A stretch of 64,000 nucleotides of DNA from Malus domestica (GCF_042453785.1 NC_091665.1:5715501-5779500), one strand, 5' to 3'; positions 12,641-24,991 are shown, counted from the stretch's first letter. The notes: generated from the letters alone by a model not told the origin. A program made the numbers and translations.

Positions 12641-13403
12641 CTAAATAAATGAAATTAGGATAACTTACTTGAAAGAGGTCTTCTCTGATTAAGAATGTAT
12701 TTATGATAAGAATAAGGGATTATCCTATCATAAATACTTTCGACTTTTCCTACAAGCAGGGGTGCCTTGAGCAGTCGTTGATCTCTGCCTGTTATACCTC
12801 AGTTGCGCATGGTAAATGAGGCTGCTCCCTACTCATTTAATAGGGGTAGTGTTGTCTTTCTTGGGAAATAATTCATGTATCAACTCCATGATTTTTGGGA
12901 TTATTTTTTGCTCCACACTTGCACTTTTTAAAGGCCCTTTCAAGCTTCCCACAAGTCACAAATATCTTTTTTCCTTGACTTTATTAGGGACGGCCTTGGC
13001 TTTACCTTTGCTCTTTTCTTTCCTCATCTTGTTACTTTCTCCTACAAACCCCAATTTCCTAGGAAAATACTCCCTCATAAGCCTAATGCCTTCCCACTAA
13101 ACCTCTACATCATGGGGTTCACCATATCGAAGCCTAATAATGAGGCAAAAGTCTTGCTTTGTGAACCGGGTCAATTCACAACTAAATAAATAGGTCAATT
13201 CCTCGAGGTCTTTGACCCCTTGAATTGCCACTCTTCGGAGCGACAACTCATGGATCAATTGGTCATCAGTGGCCAATTGATCCACATGCTTGAGGTGGCC
13301 AAAGAAGGATGCCTTAAAGGAGCTTGGGATAGGTTGTTTATAGGAATATTCTTCTTTGGTTGCTAATTCAACACCCTAAGCTACCATATCCTATACACAT
13401 AAC
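12641..13403. other. Repeat-derived flank, no gene seen
   Basis: This is probably the rest of the LTR or flank of the minus-strand retroelement next to it. Short frames at 12816-13100 and 13097-13285 have no recognisable domain. Confidence 0.35.
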
Positions 13404-13511
13404 CAAAGTTCTAAAAGACGCTAGGCACTAGACAAGTAGCAAGCTGGGGCCTAGCTCTTAGGTGGCTAGGTGGGTGCCTAGGTGGACTAACTAGGCGGAC
13501 TTAAGTAAATT

Positions 13512-13568
<57 letters not shown>

Positions 13569-13909
13569 GTAAGTGTCTTCTTATATTTAAAAAAATACAT
13601 AATTGTATTGGGATACATAAATTTTATTTAGACATATAAATTATAAATTAGAACATATAGAAAATATGGGGAACAAACATCCAATGAGTGTTCATCCAAG
13701 TATTCAACAAGTCTCTTACATTTTATTAAAAAACATAAAATGCAAAATGAAAGTTATCAATTTTCTGTCTAAATGAGAGTTCTAGTTGGGTCTAGGCAGG
13801 CTAGGCGCTTAAGCAAGTCTAGGTGCCTTTATTACTCTTAAAACGTCTAGGGATTAATCAGAACGGTGGCCAACCGCTTAGTGCTTAGGCGGTAATTTTT
13901 AGAACAATG
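13404..13909. mobile_element. hAT-type MITE, copy 1
   Basis: The terminal inverted repeats are CAAAGTTCTAAAAG at the left and, reverse-complemented, CATTGTTCTAAAAAT at the right. They continue into CTAGGC-rich subterminal repeats on both sides. The flanks CACATAAC (13396-13403) and CACATTAC (13910-13917) match at 7 of 8 positions, fitting the 8-bp duplication of hAT elements. The interior contains an (AT)n tract at about 13515-13563 and no transposase. The same family occurs at 45478-46301. Confidence 0.8.
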
Positions 13910-15105
13910 CACATTACACTACAAGCACTCAACAGAACCAAATTCAACAAAATATACCTTTAACACAACCAAATTCAACAATATATACCCTAACAAACAT
14001 GTCAACAGGTTTTCATAACTATATATCTGCCTAAACAAAGCACCATGACTTAAGCAATATCAAGTTAATTCATAAGATTACAGAAGATTTCATCAATACA
14101 AATTAATCCCAACTTAACACTATTACTTCAACTAACAAAAGTGAATGATATAGGCCCTATACACAACCTGTCAACAAAACTTCATAAACCCACTTCCCAA
14201 CCAAATTTCCCTAAAATTCCATATATATCTACCAATTTCAACTAATTTCATCAACAAACATGCATAATTAACTTTAACACTAAATTAATTAATCAAATTA
14301 AAAGAAATAACAAAATCTTTTTCTAGCGTTCCATTTTCCAAACTCGCCAAATTTGAAATTGACTTTACGGATTGAATATTGTGCAAGGACTCTGAACATG
14401 ACTTGAACGAAGTAGGCACCATATCCTTTCTGCCGAACCGTTGGAAAAATTTTGAACCAAATTCACCTGAGTTTCTAAAGTGTTGTGTGGAAGTGCAGAG
14501 ATTTTCGAATGCCGAGCCGGAGATGACAACCACTAATGGAAGGAATTTTTCGAACGAGAAGGCAGTTTTCGAACGGGTAGGAAGTTTTCGACCAGAAAGG
14601 AATTTTGAAATCGTTGGCATGAGCCGTTCAGATTTAATCAAATTGGCCATATTAATTCTGCACCTAAGGTCTACAAATAGCGGTTTGCACCTGTTTGGGC
14701 TCAAATTTACACCATCGGCTCGTGCAATCGAGGCCGTTGAGTGAGCATAACTCCCAACCGTTGGATGGAAAAGTGAAGATAATGTTGTTATTATTAAAAG
14801 ATAATATTATGATTTTTATCATAATAATTGTTTTTTAATATGAATTATCTTGACATATTCTTGAATAGGATAAATAGTGTACCGTGTGGGTTAGAGCAAT
14901 TTGGCTTGGATTCTTATCATGACGCATAGCATGGGATTTGCAAGGCTTGGATAATGGTGAGATAGGAGACCTAAGTAGGCTAAGGTGTTGTCAGGTGATG
15001 GACTTGGCCTGCATGCCGTGTGAAAATCTACCAGTTATATATATATAACAAAGATTGTCAATGGTGCTGTGTGAAAAGCTACCATATAGCCTGCATGCCT
15101 ATGCC

Positions 15106-15110
<5 letters not shown>
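13910..15110. other. Intergenic repeat-like region
   Basis: Overlapping open frames of about 120-140 codons exist on both strands at 14285-14744, but neither has a recognisable domain. The segment GGCCGTTGAGTGAGCATAAC followed by CTCCCAACCGTTGGATGG looks like dispersed plant repeat DNA. I do not call a gene. Confidence 0.35.

Positions 15111-15112
<2 letters not shown>

Positions 15113-15168
<56 letters not shown>
15113..15168. repeat. (AT)n microsatellite
   Basis: Roughly 28 AT units in an uninterrupted run. Confidence 0.95.
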
Positions 15169-15170
<2 letters not shown>

Positions 15171-15171
<1 letters not shown>

Positions 15172-16250
15172 GGTGGTTATTTTGATGGGCATTATCTGAA
15201 CCAATCCAAGCGTGCAGGATTATCTTGGGATGTGATAACTGATAAGACTAAGCATAAGGATCGGATTTGGTTGCATTTTTGGCTAAGTTCAGAGTCGTAT
15301 GAGTATAAAGATTATCTGACGCAATTTGTGGAAGAGTCCTAATACATGGCAGAAGCATATATCAGCTTATCAACCAACATTTTTATCCAACCTTATAAAT
15401 ACAGGACTCAATGCATCATTGAAAAGCCCCTGCAATTCAACACAAAACTGCCCTGCGCAAGTTCTCTCAAACACTTTGAGATTTTCATTTTCTTTTTTCG
15501 CTGACACATCTTCTGTTGGCATCAACAGCACTGTGAAAGCAACCGGTGATATCTTAAGTCGGCATAGATAGCTCTGTCATCGTAGAATCAGCCAATCTCG
15601 CAGTATCTTCCGTTGGCATCAACAGCACTGCGGCGAGGACGGTTGGTTATCTATCCAAGTCTCGGTCGAGAAGGATTTCCGGATCCTTATTGATTAAGGT
15701 CATCTCATTAGCCTTCTCGACGAAGTGAGGTGTTACAGTTTATTGAGCTCGGCGCATTGCACGCCGATTTATTTTATGATTGGATACTCCCAAGTAGGAT
15801 TTAGAGTTCAGCATTCGGACGGCCGAACCACGTTCACTATTAAAACTTATATTTGCTTTGAGTATTTGTGCCCTTACACTTTGGTGTCGATTCGGCGTGA
15901 GTTTACTCTGACGAATAACATCATTATGACCGAATCCGACGACGACGATTCGTGAACTTCGTAAGAATAATAACCTTGTCTTCAGGTTCGAGAACCCAAG
16001 AGGCCGAGACGTGTTCCTTCCTCGGTCACAATCGCAAGACGCAGAAGTCAGCCGCGCACCCAACGCAACATCAACAAATTTACTCCTCGGCCGAGCTCGG
16101 CCGACGAGTTGGCACGCCCCCCATTTACCGAATGACGTAGTTAACTTATAGATTATTCGGCCTGCGTGCCACGTAGGCTTGGTAGTTTCTAGGGTCAACA
16201 GCACCATAGAAATGGCGATTGTTTGTTTATTATTATTATTAATGGAACAA
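15171..16250 (+). repeat. LTR/leader-like sequence, possible solo LTR
   Basis: A core promoter (CCTTATAAATACAGGACTC at about 15391) is followed by a transcript-leader-like stretch. This contains the repeated phrase GTTGGCATCAACAGCACTG at about 15514 and 15612, and several CTCGGCCGA-like blocks near 16090. This resembles the LTR plus leader of a plant Gypsy element. I could not define TG...CA borders or a target duplication, and there is no polyprotein. Confidence 0.4.
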
Positions 16251-16610
16251 GAAATACAAACGTCAAATCTCTTCCAACAGTTGGAAGAAAAATGCCAAGG
16301 GAAGATTTCACTTGTATGACTAATGAGAATGCCATTTTACCCTGCATCGTCGCATAGTTTCTATTAAGAATTCTACCGGCCATATGAAGGAACTTTCGGG
16401 TTTCAACAGAGACCTTGCCGTCATTGGCCGTAAAGAACAGAGCATACGCTATCTTGGCCGGAAAACTAAATCAAGCCCCTAATCACAAAATCATTGCATT
16501 ATACACGAAACCAAAAATTCATGATTATTCATGTTGGTCAATACTCAATAGAGGGTAAAGGACTACAAGAAAAAGACACGGAGCAGCTCTACATGCTCAT
16601 CCAATGGGGC

Positions 16611-19600
16611 CTAATCATCAAGAGCATAGTGTTCTAGCTCCCTTGGATTGAACCTTCTGAACTCTCTAGTGGATGTAGACCTGTTAATCTGATTGTATTT
16701 GCTGGTGGCACGCGCTTTAGATTTGGGTAATGGGGGTAGGTTCTTGACGTACTTGGTAGCACCCGAAAGGCCTTCAACTGGTGAGAGGGAGAAGATTGGG
16801 CTTTCTTTTCGGCCTGCCTGGTTTGCACTGGAGGAGTTGCTACTGGTAGTGCTACCTGGCTCACTTTCAAAATTTGAATAAACAGTATAGGTGAGAAGGG
16901 CTAGACGAGGCTCCTCCCTGACATTGTCGTTTCTTCTTCCTTCTTTTCTTTTTATTTGAATCTTTTCTTTTCCCTTCCTCTTACATGCATGATAGGTTGG
17001 CTAGCCTCAGTTAATTATGTGAATTGTTCGTGCGCCATAAGAAAAAAAACCACAAGGGTCCCCTGAAATCTGAAAGTAAGGAACTTTATTTACCTGGTTG
17101 GAAGACGCACAAGTTTCTTTTACTTTCTCAGCAGATGCATCTTGTCTCTGGCACTCACGTGTTCGAGACCGTCTTACTTTAGAATTCCTAGACCTGATAA
17201 AAGGAGAAACATAATCAGTTACCTCAAGCAATGAAATTCACATTAGGAAACATTTTCCAAGTACATTAAAGCAAACATATCATGGTTTAGAAAATAATTC
17301 GCACCGCCTATTACAAGCTACTACCTGATTCCAGTCAGTAAAAGATCTAAAACTAAGTTGATTACGAATTCGATTTATTAAAAGTATGCCTAAATGGTTT
17401 CAAGGCTTTGATCCATACAGGTTAGTACATAACTACTATATCCCATTCCTTCAAATTCCACCATCTTATGTGAATACAGACAGTCTTTCCTTTAGCAGAC
17501 TAGATCAAATGTCTTCTTTCTTCACCTTTACTTACTTTGCGCCTCATCCCTCATGTCGAGAGAGTTAAAACACTAACGAGAGTACTTTAATGTTGGTTAT
17601 TTAGGGGTTAGTGTTTTAGCCATGGATCAAATAGTACGAGATCAACTACTTGACCGATTTTTTTTTTCTGGTCAAATACTTCAGTTTAAATTTTTAATTA
17701 CTTGTCATAGCATGTGTGTGTGTGTGTGTACTCATGGGTTTCAGCCACCGGGATCATGCATCCTTTAATCTGGTAACTCTCGAAATCACACACTACCATA
17801 CAATTGGAGGATATACTCACTGTGATATCTACAGCTTTGTACATGAATAGGTTCTTGCACCTTCACAGTTAGTGCAAGCAGAATCCATCAGAGATGTTAG
17901 TGGACGGAACAGAAGGAAGACCAAATTCAATTAGAAAGCCAGGTTAATGACATTGAACCAATTAACAGGATGTTTATGTCATCTATCTTACATAAAGGAA
18001 AGCATCAACTTACTTTTTCTGCTCATTGGCTAATTTCAGTTCTTCATCCTCATTGTAGATTATAGGTAGACCAGAAAGTTCACATGCTAAGGGGCTTCTG
18101 AAAAAGAACTGTAAGCAGAAGTCCTTATTAGTATATAACACTCACATATTAACTCATGAGTAATACATGTACTTGCGAGACAAATTCAACACCAAAACAA
18201 GAATTCATACTATTGTCATGTGTTCCGAAAACATAGGGGGAGGGTGGAAGCTAAACTGAAAAGAGATGCTTTTCAATTATGTACAACTTTATTCTACTCA
18301 TCAAGTGAAATTTTTATGACGATCAGTAGTACATTACAATTCAGCATGAGATATCTTAAACTTGCAATTCTGAACATAGATCAATAGCTTTATACCTTTG
18401 TACCGCCTCAAATTGTCAGCAAGAAGAAAATACGAAGAACAATAAAGTAAAAGACAGAGAATAAACGTTTAGCAAAATAACTTGCAGCAAACTGATTTGT
18501 TTTATAACCAAAGTATATTATTCATAATTGTGGACTCAAGCGTATGAAAATAGAAGATGAAAAAACGCTGGTTTCAATCTTAAGGACACAAGTTACTTGA
18601 ATAGCATGTAATTGGTACAAAACACTTCATTGTAAGAGTAAAACTTTCAATTTGTACTCACTTCGTTTCTGAGAGCCGAAGATGCAGAGCCACGATAAGC
18701 AGGATCTAAAGCAAGAAGAGTGCTCAACAGACCCAAAGAAGAAATAGGGAAACCCTTGAAAGCTTCTTGAAGACTGGGTTTGTATGAACGTGGAGGTCTA
18801 AAAGTTGTAGACAGCTTCAATCTTTTCCAGTATTCCTCTGACGGAGTGCCACAAAGCCTGAAAATCCTATGAAGTTGCTCAACCTGAAAGCAAGTAGAAT
18901 GTGAGCTACTAGCCAGTGATAGTAAGATCATATAATTGATCTTCTTGCCTGGACAAACACACATGCACACGCACAACATTGAATTACCTCTGTTCTACCA
19001 GGCAGAAGTGGTCTCCCTGTAAACATTTCAGCCAAGACACAACCAGCACTCCAAAGATCAATGCCAACTCCATAATCTGTAGAACCTAACAGTAGCTCAG
19101 GAGCTCTGTACCAAAGCGTCACAACTCGGTTTGTGAGTGGGCGCTTAGGGCTTTGAACATAATAGTTTGCAAGCCCAAAATCTGCAATTTTTAGCATTCC
19201 ACTTTTATCTATCAATAGGTTTGATCCTTTGATGTCTCGATGTATAATTCCCCTCTCGTGACAATGCTGCAGACCTGAAAGTAGTTGATGCATATAGCAC
19301 TTGACCTGTATCAATAATTCATGTTAGAAAATGAGAGTCCAACGAATCAAAGCATCCAAATTCAGAATCCACGAGTTAGGACAAACTTAAACCTGTGGTT
19401 CAGTAAGCCCTTCAGGGCTGGAAATAATTCTTGTCAAATCTGACACCATGAAACCAAAAACAAGATAAATGCTGTACTGCATTCTTGACGTAGCCAATCC
19501 TTCAAGCTTGACCACATTGGGATGATCCAATTTCCGTAAAAACATAATCTCTCGTGCCATAAATTTAACACTCTCGGGTTCTGATGTATCAAACCGGACC

Positions 19601-20555
19601 TTCTTCAAGGCAACAATTTTTCCAGAGTCCCTGTCTCGCGCCTTATACACATTACTGTAGGTTCCTTCGCCAACCTACAACATTAAAAAAAGTTCAAATG
19701 CCAGCCTTTTTCTCAACAATAATCCCGCCAACTAATGAATTTATATCCAAATTTATTTCTTAAACTTTTAGTGATTTGTAAAGACGGGCAACCCCAAAAT
19801 TTAACTAGAGAAGATCCAAACTTTTCCATTAGTCGCATACTTCACTTTCATGATTTTGTTTTCATTCATTCTTTTTTATTTCTTTCCCTGTCCCATCACC
19901 CTTGTTCCTCTCACCTTTCCCCTTACACTTGTCCCATATCGCAAGCACAAAAAGTGAAAACCAAAAACGAAAAATGGTCCCTTAGCTTTTCGATTGCATC
20001 CACAAAAGCACTCAAGAACAATACGAATTCCAATCACTAATGAAGGAACAGAAAAACATCCATATTACACTTCTAATGAATCCAAAACATAAAAATTTGA
20101 AAGCGAGAGTTCAAAAAGAATTGAACCTTATCAAGCTTGTCAAAAGAGTCAGCACTCTTCGGAACCAAGCCAGCCAAAATCTCTCTCGAAATATTATCAG
20201 TGAGCCACTTGGGCCATCCATCCACAAACTCCTCATCATCCACAGAAACTTTATGAGAAACTTTGTGACTCCCATCATCTTTCTCTCCCTCACTACCACC
20301 ATTCAACGCCCCCCACTCATCCGCCACCGCTGCCGCCGCCTTTTCGTTGCTGCTTCCTCCACTGCCAGGCTCGACATTTGAAATTCTGGCCTCACCCCTC
20401 TGCTGCCGCGGCTTAAAGGGGTCCCTATGGAACTGGCCAGTTGATCGTCTGTGACCGTTAAGGGGACCATTTGCGACGTACCCATTATCCAGTTTGAGCT
20501 TCTCTAGCCCCCCAGGAGTGGAGTTCGTGAGAGGCTTGGCCTGAACGCAGCCCAT
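16611..20555 (-). CDS. CDK-like serine/threonine protein kinase (At1g54610/At1g33770 type), about 564 aa
   Basis: Exons on the minus strand are 20555-20127, 19674-19393, 19305-18988, 18883-18662, 18108-18014, 17193-17094 and about 16859-16611. All introns are GT-AG and frames join cleanly; only the last acceptor is uncertain. The N-terminus MGCVQAK offers Gly2 for myristoylation and Cys3 for palmitoylation, suggesting membrane attachment. The kinase domain spans about residues 144-440: glycine loop GEGTYSNVY, catalytic Lys167 in VALKK, SEPESVKFMAREI in place of PSTAIRE, HRDIKGSN (Asp261), DFG (279-281) and TLWYRAPE. The tail is Ser-rich and basic and ends NPRELEHYALDD. The layout and length match the plant cyclin-dependent-kinase-like family whose members are annotated as probable Ser/Thr kinases. 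The substrate is unknown. Two G-boxes lie upstream, and a MITE remnant sits in intron 1. Confidence 0.9.
19840..19985. mobile_element. MITE remnant in kinase intron 1
   Basis: The end CATATCGCAAGCACAAAAAG, followed by AAAACCAAAAACG and GTCCCTTA, matches the right end of the MITE at 39009-39270 and part of 29985-30105. Only the right part is conserved here. Confidence 0.55.
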
Positions 20556-20826
20556 TGGCCTGTGTGTCGAGACCAGTCTGTTGTTTTCTGAGAGTGACGG
20601 GTTGCAGAGCAGAGCAGAAGAGAGAGCAAGACGAGGAAGAAGACGGAGAATGAGGAGGGGTAGTAGGCGAATATGTGGGAATCTTGGCCGTCCATGGACG
20701 GCAATTTGGAGGCATACTGTGCGGGAGAAAATAGAGGTGTTTTGTCCTTGATTGGCTCCTTTCCTTGCGTTTCTCGCTCAATTGCAAAATCCGGAGGAGC
20801 TAAAGAGGAAGGAAGTACGATATAGC

Positions 20827-20842
20827 CACGTGTAAGCACGTG
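20827..20842. promoter_or_regulatory. Paired G-boxes upstream of the kinase gene
   Basis: Two CACGTG palindromes, at 20827-20832 and 20837-20842, lie about 275 bases before the kinase start codon. Their spacing is 10 bases, one helical turn. G-boxes are bound by plant bZIP and bHLH factors. Function here is inferred. Confidence 0.5.
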
Positions 20843-22349
20843 ACAATTACTTCCTTTCTTTTTAATTTTTGTTTCCTTGCCTTCTTAACATCTATCTGCG
20901 GACTAAGATTCTTTCATTAAAAATTTTATGATTTTTTTTACAGTTGTTGAGACGTCTGCCCTGATTTAGTTCTTCAATTATTTTTTAAGTAAAAATTAAG
21001 TATACTATTGCTTCAAATAAAATCAGTCTTTAAATTTCTTAAAGGTTGTTAATTGCATCCCGACTATAAGATGCAAAACTATTCTATTCAATTTTTTGTT
21101 AATGTAAGTCACATAACTTGCATATGATATATTTTGAAGGGTCATTTGACAGCTTTTAAGGAGTTTAAAGACTTGTCACTTTGTACTACGATCTAGTGGT
21201 ATTCTTCTTCACTTGTAAGTGAGATATCTTCGTTTCAATTCTTACCAAAGGCGAATTTGAACCACATTATTGATATTCTATTGTGAGGCTTAGCCCACTC
21301 TCCCACCTTCTTAGTGTAGATACTATTGTTTGTAAAAAATAAAAATAAAAAAGAGTTTAAAGACTTATTTTTCTGAACAAAAATAGCATATGCGGTTAAC
21401 TTTGGAAGATAAATTGCTAATTAGATTCACAACCTATATGGAATTTTAAGTGTTTCTTTGCGAGAAAATGATGATATTATTTTCTAAAATGTGTCACGTG
21501 CAAGTTACGTGACTTAATTAACAGAAAAATTGAATACAATATCTTCGCATCTTATAATAGAAATGAAATTAAAAATTTATAATGATTTGAAGGACTTGTG
21601 TTTACGGAAAATATAGTTTAGGGTTTACTTATGTAATAATTAAGAGAATAAGGAGGACGTATTCAATCCTTGAAGGACTATAAATTGCTAGTCAAGATCT
21701 TGATTTTGTGCCAATCGGGACCATCCGTTCACAAACATACAATATCTAAGGCCAACAGATACAAGATTAACTTCACAACAATCCCTAACCTCTAGGTCAA
21801 TCAATTCATCAAAAAGAAAATCTAACAGTTTCGATTATAGCATTTCTACCCGTTAATAGTAAATCAGAACTTTCTTCTTGAAATGAGAGAAGTGTAATTT
21901 ATAAAAATAAAAATAAATAGAGCCCAGCCGGCCTGATGACGACACGTGATGAGATGCTAGTGGCCCAGGCCCAATGGCCTCAACCAATGGTACTGCCTAT
22001 TTGGTTTGGCTGCCTGACTGACGGGTGCGCACATCACAAGTCTCCCGACCAGTTTTTCTCCCAATCTTGAATCTTGACTGGTAAGAAACCCTCAAAATCC
22101 TGGAGAATAATTGGTGACACCAAGCCCCTCAGCTCAAACAAGAAAATACAAGATTCTCTTAAAGGGTATGCATTTTTTAATCTGTTTTTTTTTTATTTTG
22201 TTTTACTTGTGTAAAATGTGGGTCTTTCGCAATTAATATGGTGAATTAGATAGAAAATCGAATCGCAGCGGAGGAAATCTATGAAACCCAGATGGAGATA
22301 CAAGTAGAAAGTAGAAAATTAGAGTTGTAGATCATTTCTATGATGCACT
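20843..22349. other. Intergenic region between kinase and small coiled-coil gene
   Basis: AT-rich DNA with one SINE (21175-21350) and a CACGTG at about 21945, upstream of the plus-strand small gene. No other coding feature is seen. Confidence 0.5.
21175..21350 (+). mobile_element. tRNA-derived SINE, copy 1
   Basis: An A-box-like TAGTGGTATTC is followed by a B-box-like GTTTCAATTCTTAC, then the body GCGAATTTGAACCACATTAT and the end CTTAGTGTAGATACTATTG with an A-rich tail. The same order is found at 42715-43785 and, inverted, at 59188-59345. It is a short non-coding retroposon transcribed by RNA polymerase III and mobilised by LINE machinery. Confidence 0.7.
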
Positions 22350-22895
22350 ATGGATATTGTGGAATTTACCAATCATACCACCACCACTGAAGCGTCTGGA
22401 GATGTGAGTTAAGCTAGTTGGTTAGGGCAGTGCCGGCCTCCTTGCGGCCAGTTTGTTCACTCTTCTGCATATTAAAGTAGTTTAGAATATCGTTTTGTCA
22501 AAATATGGTTAAGAAAACGTCATCAATCACACTGTATCGTATGTTGTTGAAAGCACTAGAGCTACCTTGATTTGCACGGACAGCTTTGAAAGTATGTAAC
22601 TTGGAAAATGTTACGATGTTATTCAGGAATTTTAGTCTGTTGAGTTGAGATGTGTAACTATCAAGCTTGGGAAGACGATTCTCTGCAGGGTGAAGATTAT
22701 GCACAGAGCATGGCAGATGGCGTAGATGTTGGGGAGACAAGGTGGGGAGCGCGGCTGGCAATGTTGGAAGCGCGGATAGCTCGAGTGGAGGCTAGGGTGG
22801 AAAGACTGGAGGCAAAGATGCTCTATCTGCAAAAGGGAATGCGTGTCGTTTGCGTGCTGTTTCTGTTTACTCTCATCTATGCAGTTGTCAAGTAA
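22350..22895 (+). CDS. Small coiled-coil, C-terminal-anchored protein, 86 aa, uncharacterised
   Basis: Two exons, 22350-22403 and 22689-22895, are joined by a 285-base GT-AG intron (donor GAT|GTGAGT, acceptor CTCTGCAG|GGT). Both halves are in phase 0. The product starts MDIVEFTNHTTTTEASGD, has an acidic linker and then a strong amphipathic heptad region (LEARIARVEARVERLEAKM, about residues 43-61). It ends with one hydrophobic segment, VVCVLFLFTLIYAVV, one residue from the C-terminus. This is the layout of a tail-anchored membrane protein with a cytosolic coiled coil. I do not recognise the family. Support comes from the clean splice sites and protein-like composition. A readthrough frame beginning at 22650 is only intron plus exon 2. 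Confidence 0.7.
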
Positions 22896-23652
22896 ATGTT
22901 GGGGGTGATGAGTTGATTTGTTTCAGCTGTGTATGCTCTTCTTTTTCTGTAAAATATGTAGTTAGGCATCTGAATTCTGATGATTCTCTCAACTGCACAT
23001 TTACCTTTGTTTTTATGATGCTGTATAAGTACTTTTTAGTTTGGACATATGTGAAAGGATCCGGATTCTCTTCTCTCCCATTTTCCCTCCCCTCCAGTCC
23101 TCTCCTATTTGAACGCTCACGATTAAGCCACATCAACATCTTGTGTTGCTTCTCTATAGAGAGAGAGAGGAGGGGACGGGAGGGGAATGAGAGGGGAGAA
23201 CCCTACTCGTATGTGAAAACAAATGGGCATAGGCGTTAATCAGTTTATGCATTGGAGTTTCTACTCAGATCATCCTGCCGTCATGTGTATGATCAACCTG
23301 CATTTCGAGCAGTCATGAACAACTCCAGATATCACGAAACACTGCTGCAGACTTTAGTTCACCAATTTGATGCACCTTTGTCTCTGTTTACTTGAAAAGG
23401 AAACAACCCGAAAGCAAAACAAAACAAAAATGTTATCAAACGAGCTCTGAGGAACTTTTTCTACTGTTCAAATCCTGGTAAACATTGTAAATTTGCAAGT
23501 AAACAGCAGCGACAATAGCCAAGTATTTCTCGGAAATGAAATTTAAACGAATTACTCAACAAAGTTACAAGTGAAAACAGTGAATGTATCTGCACCAGCT
23601 CCAGAGAAGATAAGGTATTGAGGCTTTTAACATCCCTCCGCGCTGGTGTGTA
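22896..23652. other. Intergenic region with pyrimidine/purine inverted repeat
   Basis: This is the 3' flank shared by the small plus-strand gene and OHP2. Between about 23060 and 23215 there is a pyrimidine-rich block (CTCTCCCATTTTCCCTCCCC) and a facing purine-rich block (GGGAGGGGAATGAGAGGGGA). These form an imperfect inverted repeat about 150 bases long, possibly a MITE. No gene is seen. Confidence 0.45.
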
Positions 23653-24829
23653 TCATTCCAGATCTAGAATTCCGAAATTGGAGAGAAGTATCTTTACTTG
23701 ATCAACAAAGTCCGAGCCAGTTGCATACTCTGTTAGCATTCCAACGGCAAAACCGAACATTGCCCATCTGTAATGCCAAAATCACAAATACATGAGAACA
23801 AGATCACAGATCAACAAACTAAACTATGCCACACAAGTTCACAGACCCAAATAGGAAGCAGAATTCCTTTCTTTCTTTCGGGAAATCCTAGTTTGGTCGA
23901 GGATCGAAAAGAAATGACAAACTCAGACAGAGCACAACCTGAATTCAGACTCCAAGTTAGGGAAAGCATGTTGATTCTAATGAATAAGTAAAACTACAGA
24001 AGTACGGTGTCTTATTGTTTCATCATTCGAAGAACAAGCTGACTACATCACCATCCATTACTACAAATAGACGAGGCAAGGAATATAAGAAGCGCGCTAA
24101 TATATAATCGAAACCGATGATTTAACAGGTTCAATTTGAAAGGGGAAGCCAAAGCTCAAAGAAGTAGGATAGAATCCAACTCAATGCTTGCGTTTAACAT
24201 ATTCCAAGCACACTAATCATTTTGTTGGTTTCACACATAACTATTAACTACTGCCCCTTAGAGGACATATTGGAACGATACATAGAAGATTAGCATGAAC
24301 GAACCCTGCGCAAGGATGACACGCATAAATCAAGAAAGGTCCGATAGATAAACCAATTGCAAAGCTTTTACCTGCCATTGCTGATCTCATTCTTGCCAAC
24401 AAAGCCAAAGAAAGGACCCTGGTTAGCTTCCTCAAGCTTCTTCTGCTTGAAGTACTCCTGAATCTCCTTAGCCTTTTGCCTCTGGAACTCCAAGGTCACC
24501 ACATTCTTGTCCTCCACCATAGTCTGCCCGGAAACCTGTTCCGGCTTCAAGGGCTGCTGAGGCGGCGGCGAAGGAGACGGAGGAGAAGGAGGCGTTGGTG
24601 TGAGAGGGGAAGACGGCCGGGAGGGTTCCCGGAGAGAAGGAGCACCAGGTCTTCTGATAGGGCCTTCGGTTTGAGAGCTCCTTATGCTGAATTTGACATA
24701 GTAAGGCTTTGTTGAAGAGGAAGAAGAGAGCATAAAAGAATGGTTTGAGGAACAAGAAGGAGAATGTGAGCAGGAAGATGGTGATGCAGGTGGGGTTTTG
24801 ATGCAGGGGAAGGAAGATGCCACTGACAT
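23653..24829 (-). CDS. OHP2: ONE-HELIX PROTEIN 2, chloroplast light-harvesting-like protein, 190 aa
   Basis: Two exons, 24829-24372 and 23767-23653, are separated by a 604-base GT-AG intron; the codon for Arg is split across it. The start MSVASSFPCIKTP begins a Ser/Thr-rich plastid transit peptide, followed by a proline-rich linker (about residues 85-115). The C-terminal part has a basic-acidic segment ending in QGPFFGFVGKNEISNGR, then WAMFGFAVGMLTEYATGSDF. This is one chlorophyll-a/b-binding helix with the conserved Glu and Asn of the ExxNGRxAM motif. OHP2 is a thylakoid protein that works with OHP1 and HCF244 in photosystem II reaction-centre assembly. An in-frame ATG at 24988 lies further upstream, but the MSVAS start fits known OHP2 proteins better. 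A G-box sits about 160 bases upstream of the start. Confidence 0.93.
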
Positions 24830-24985
24830 TTTTGTGTTCTTTTGCTTTCTGAGGAATTTGGGGGTGGGATTTGTTTGTGTTATCCATTGAAGCAGATGGA
24901 GTTGGAAGTGCTTTTTGTGGATAAGGTGCGGCCAAGTTTGTGAAAAAGGAGATGCCTGGCGTCCTTCGAATTCTAATTCTAAAGT

Positions 24986-24991
24986 CACGTG
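24986..24991. promoter_or_regulatory. G-box upstream of OHP2
   Basis: A CACGTG core within AAGTCACGTGGTC lies about 157 bases before the OHP2 start codon. Such elements are common in light-regulated promoters. The role here is inferred. Confidence 0.45.

Noticed and set aside
14285..14744. Overlapping open frames of 139 and 121 codons on opposite strands
   Set aside because: No domain, no splice context, and the surrounding DNA is repeat-like; one cannot be preferred over the other.
16634..16870. Alternative frame for the last kinase exon (ends ESSEGSIQGS)
   Set aside because: The other frame (ending NPRELEHYALDD) is more protein-like and joins in phase from a plausible acceptor.
17007..17231. 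Open frame reading past the exon at 17193-17094
   Set aside because: It is the kinase exon plus retained intron; the clean donor at 17094 and protein-like last exon at 16859-16611 are better.
20485..20839. Open frames upstream of the kinase start
   Set aside because: They lie in the leader/promoter and show no conserved features; MGCVQAK at 20555 fits the family.
21185..21245. Possible tRNA gene (A- and B-box-like sequences)
   Set aside because: No cloverleaf; the body and A-rich tail show it is a SINE, repeated twice more in the window.
24476..24715. Arg-rich plus-strand frame
   Set aside because: It is the antisense of the proline-rich linker of OHP2.
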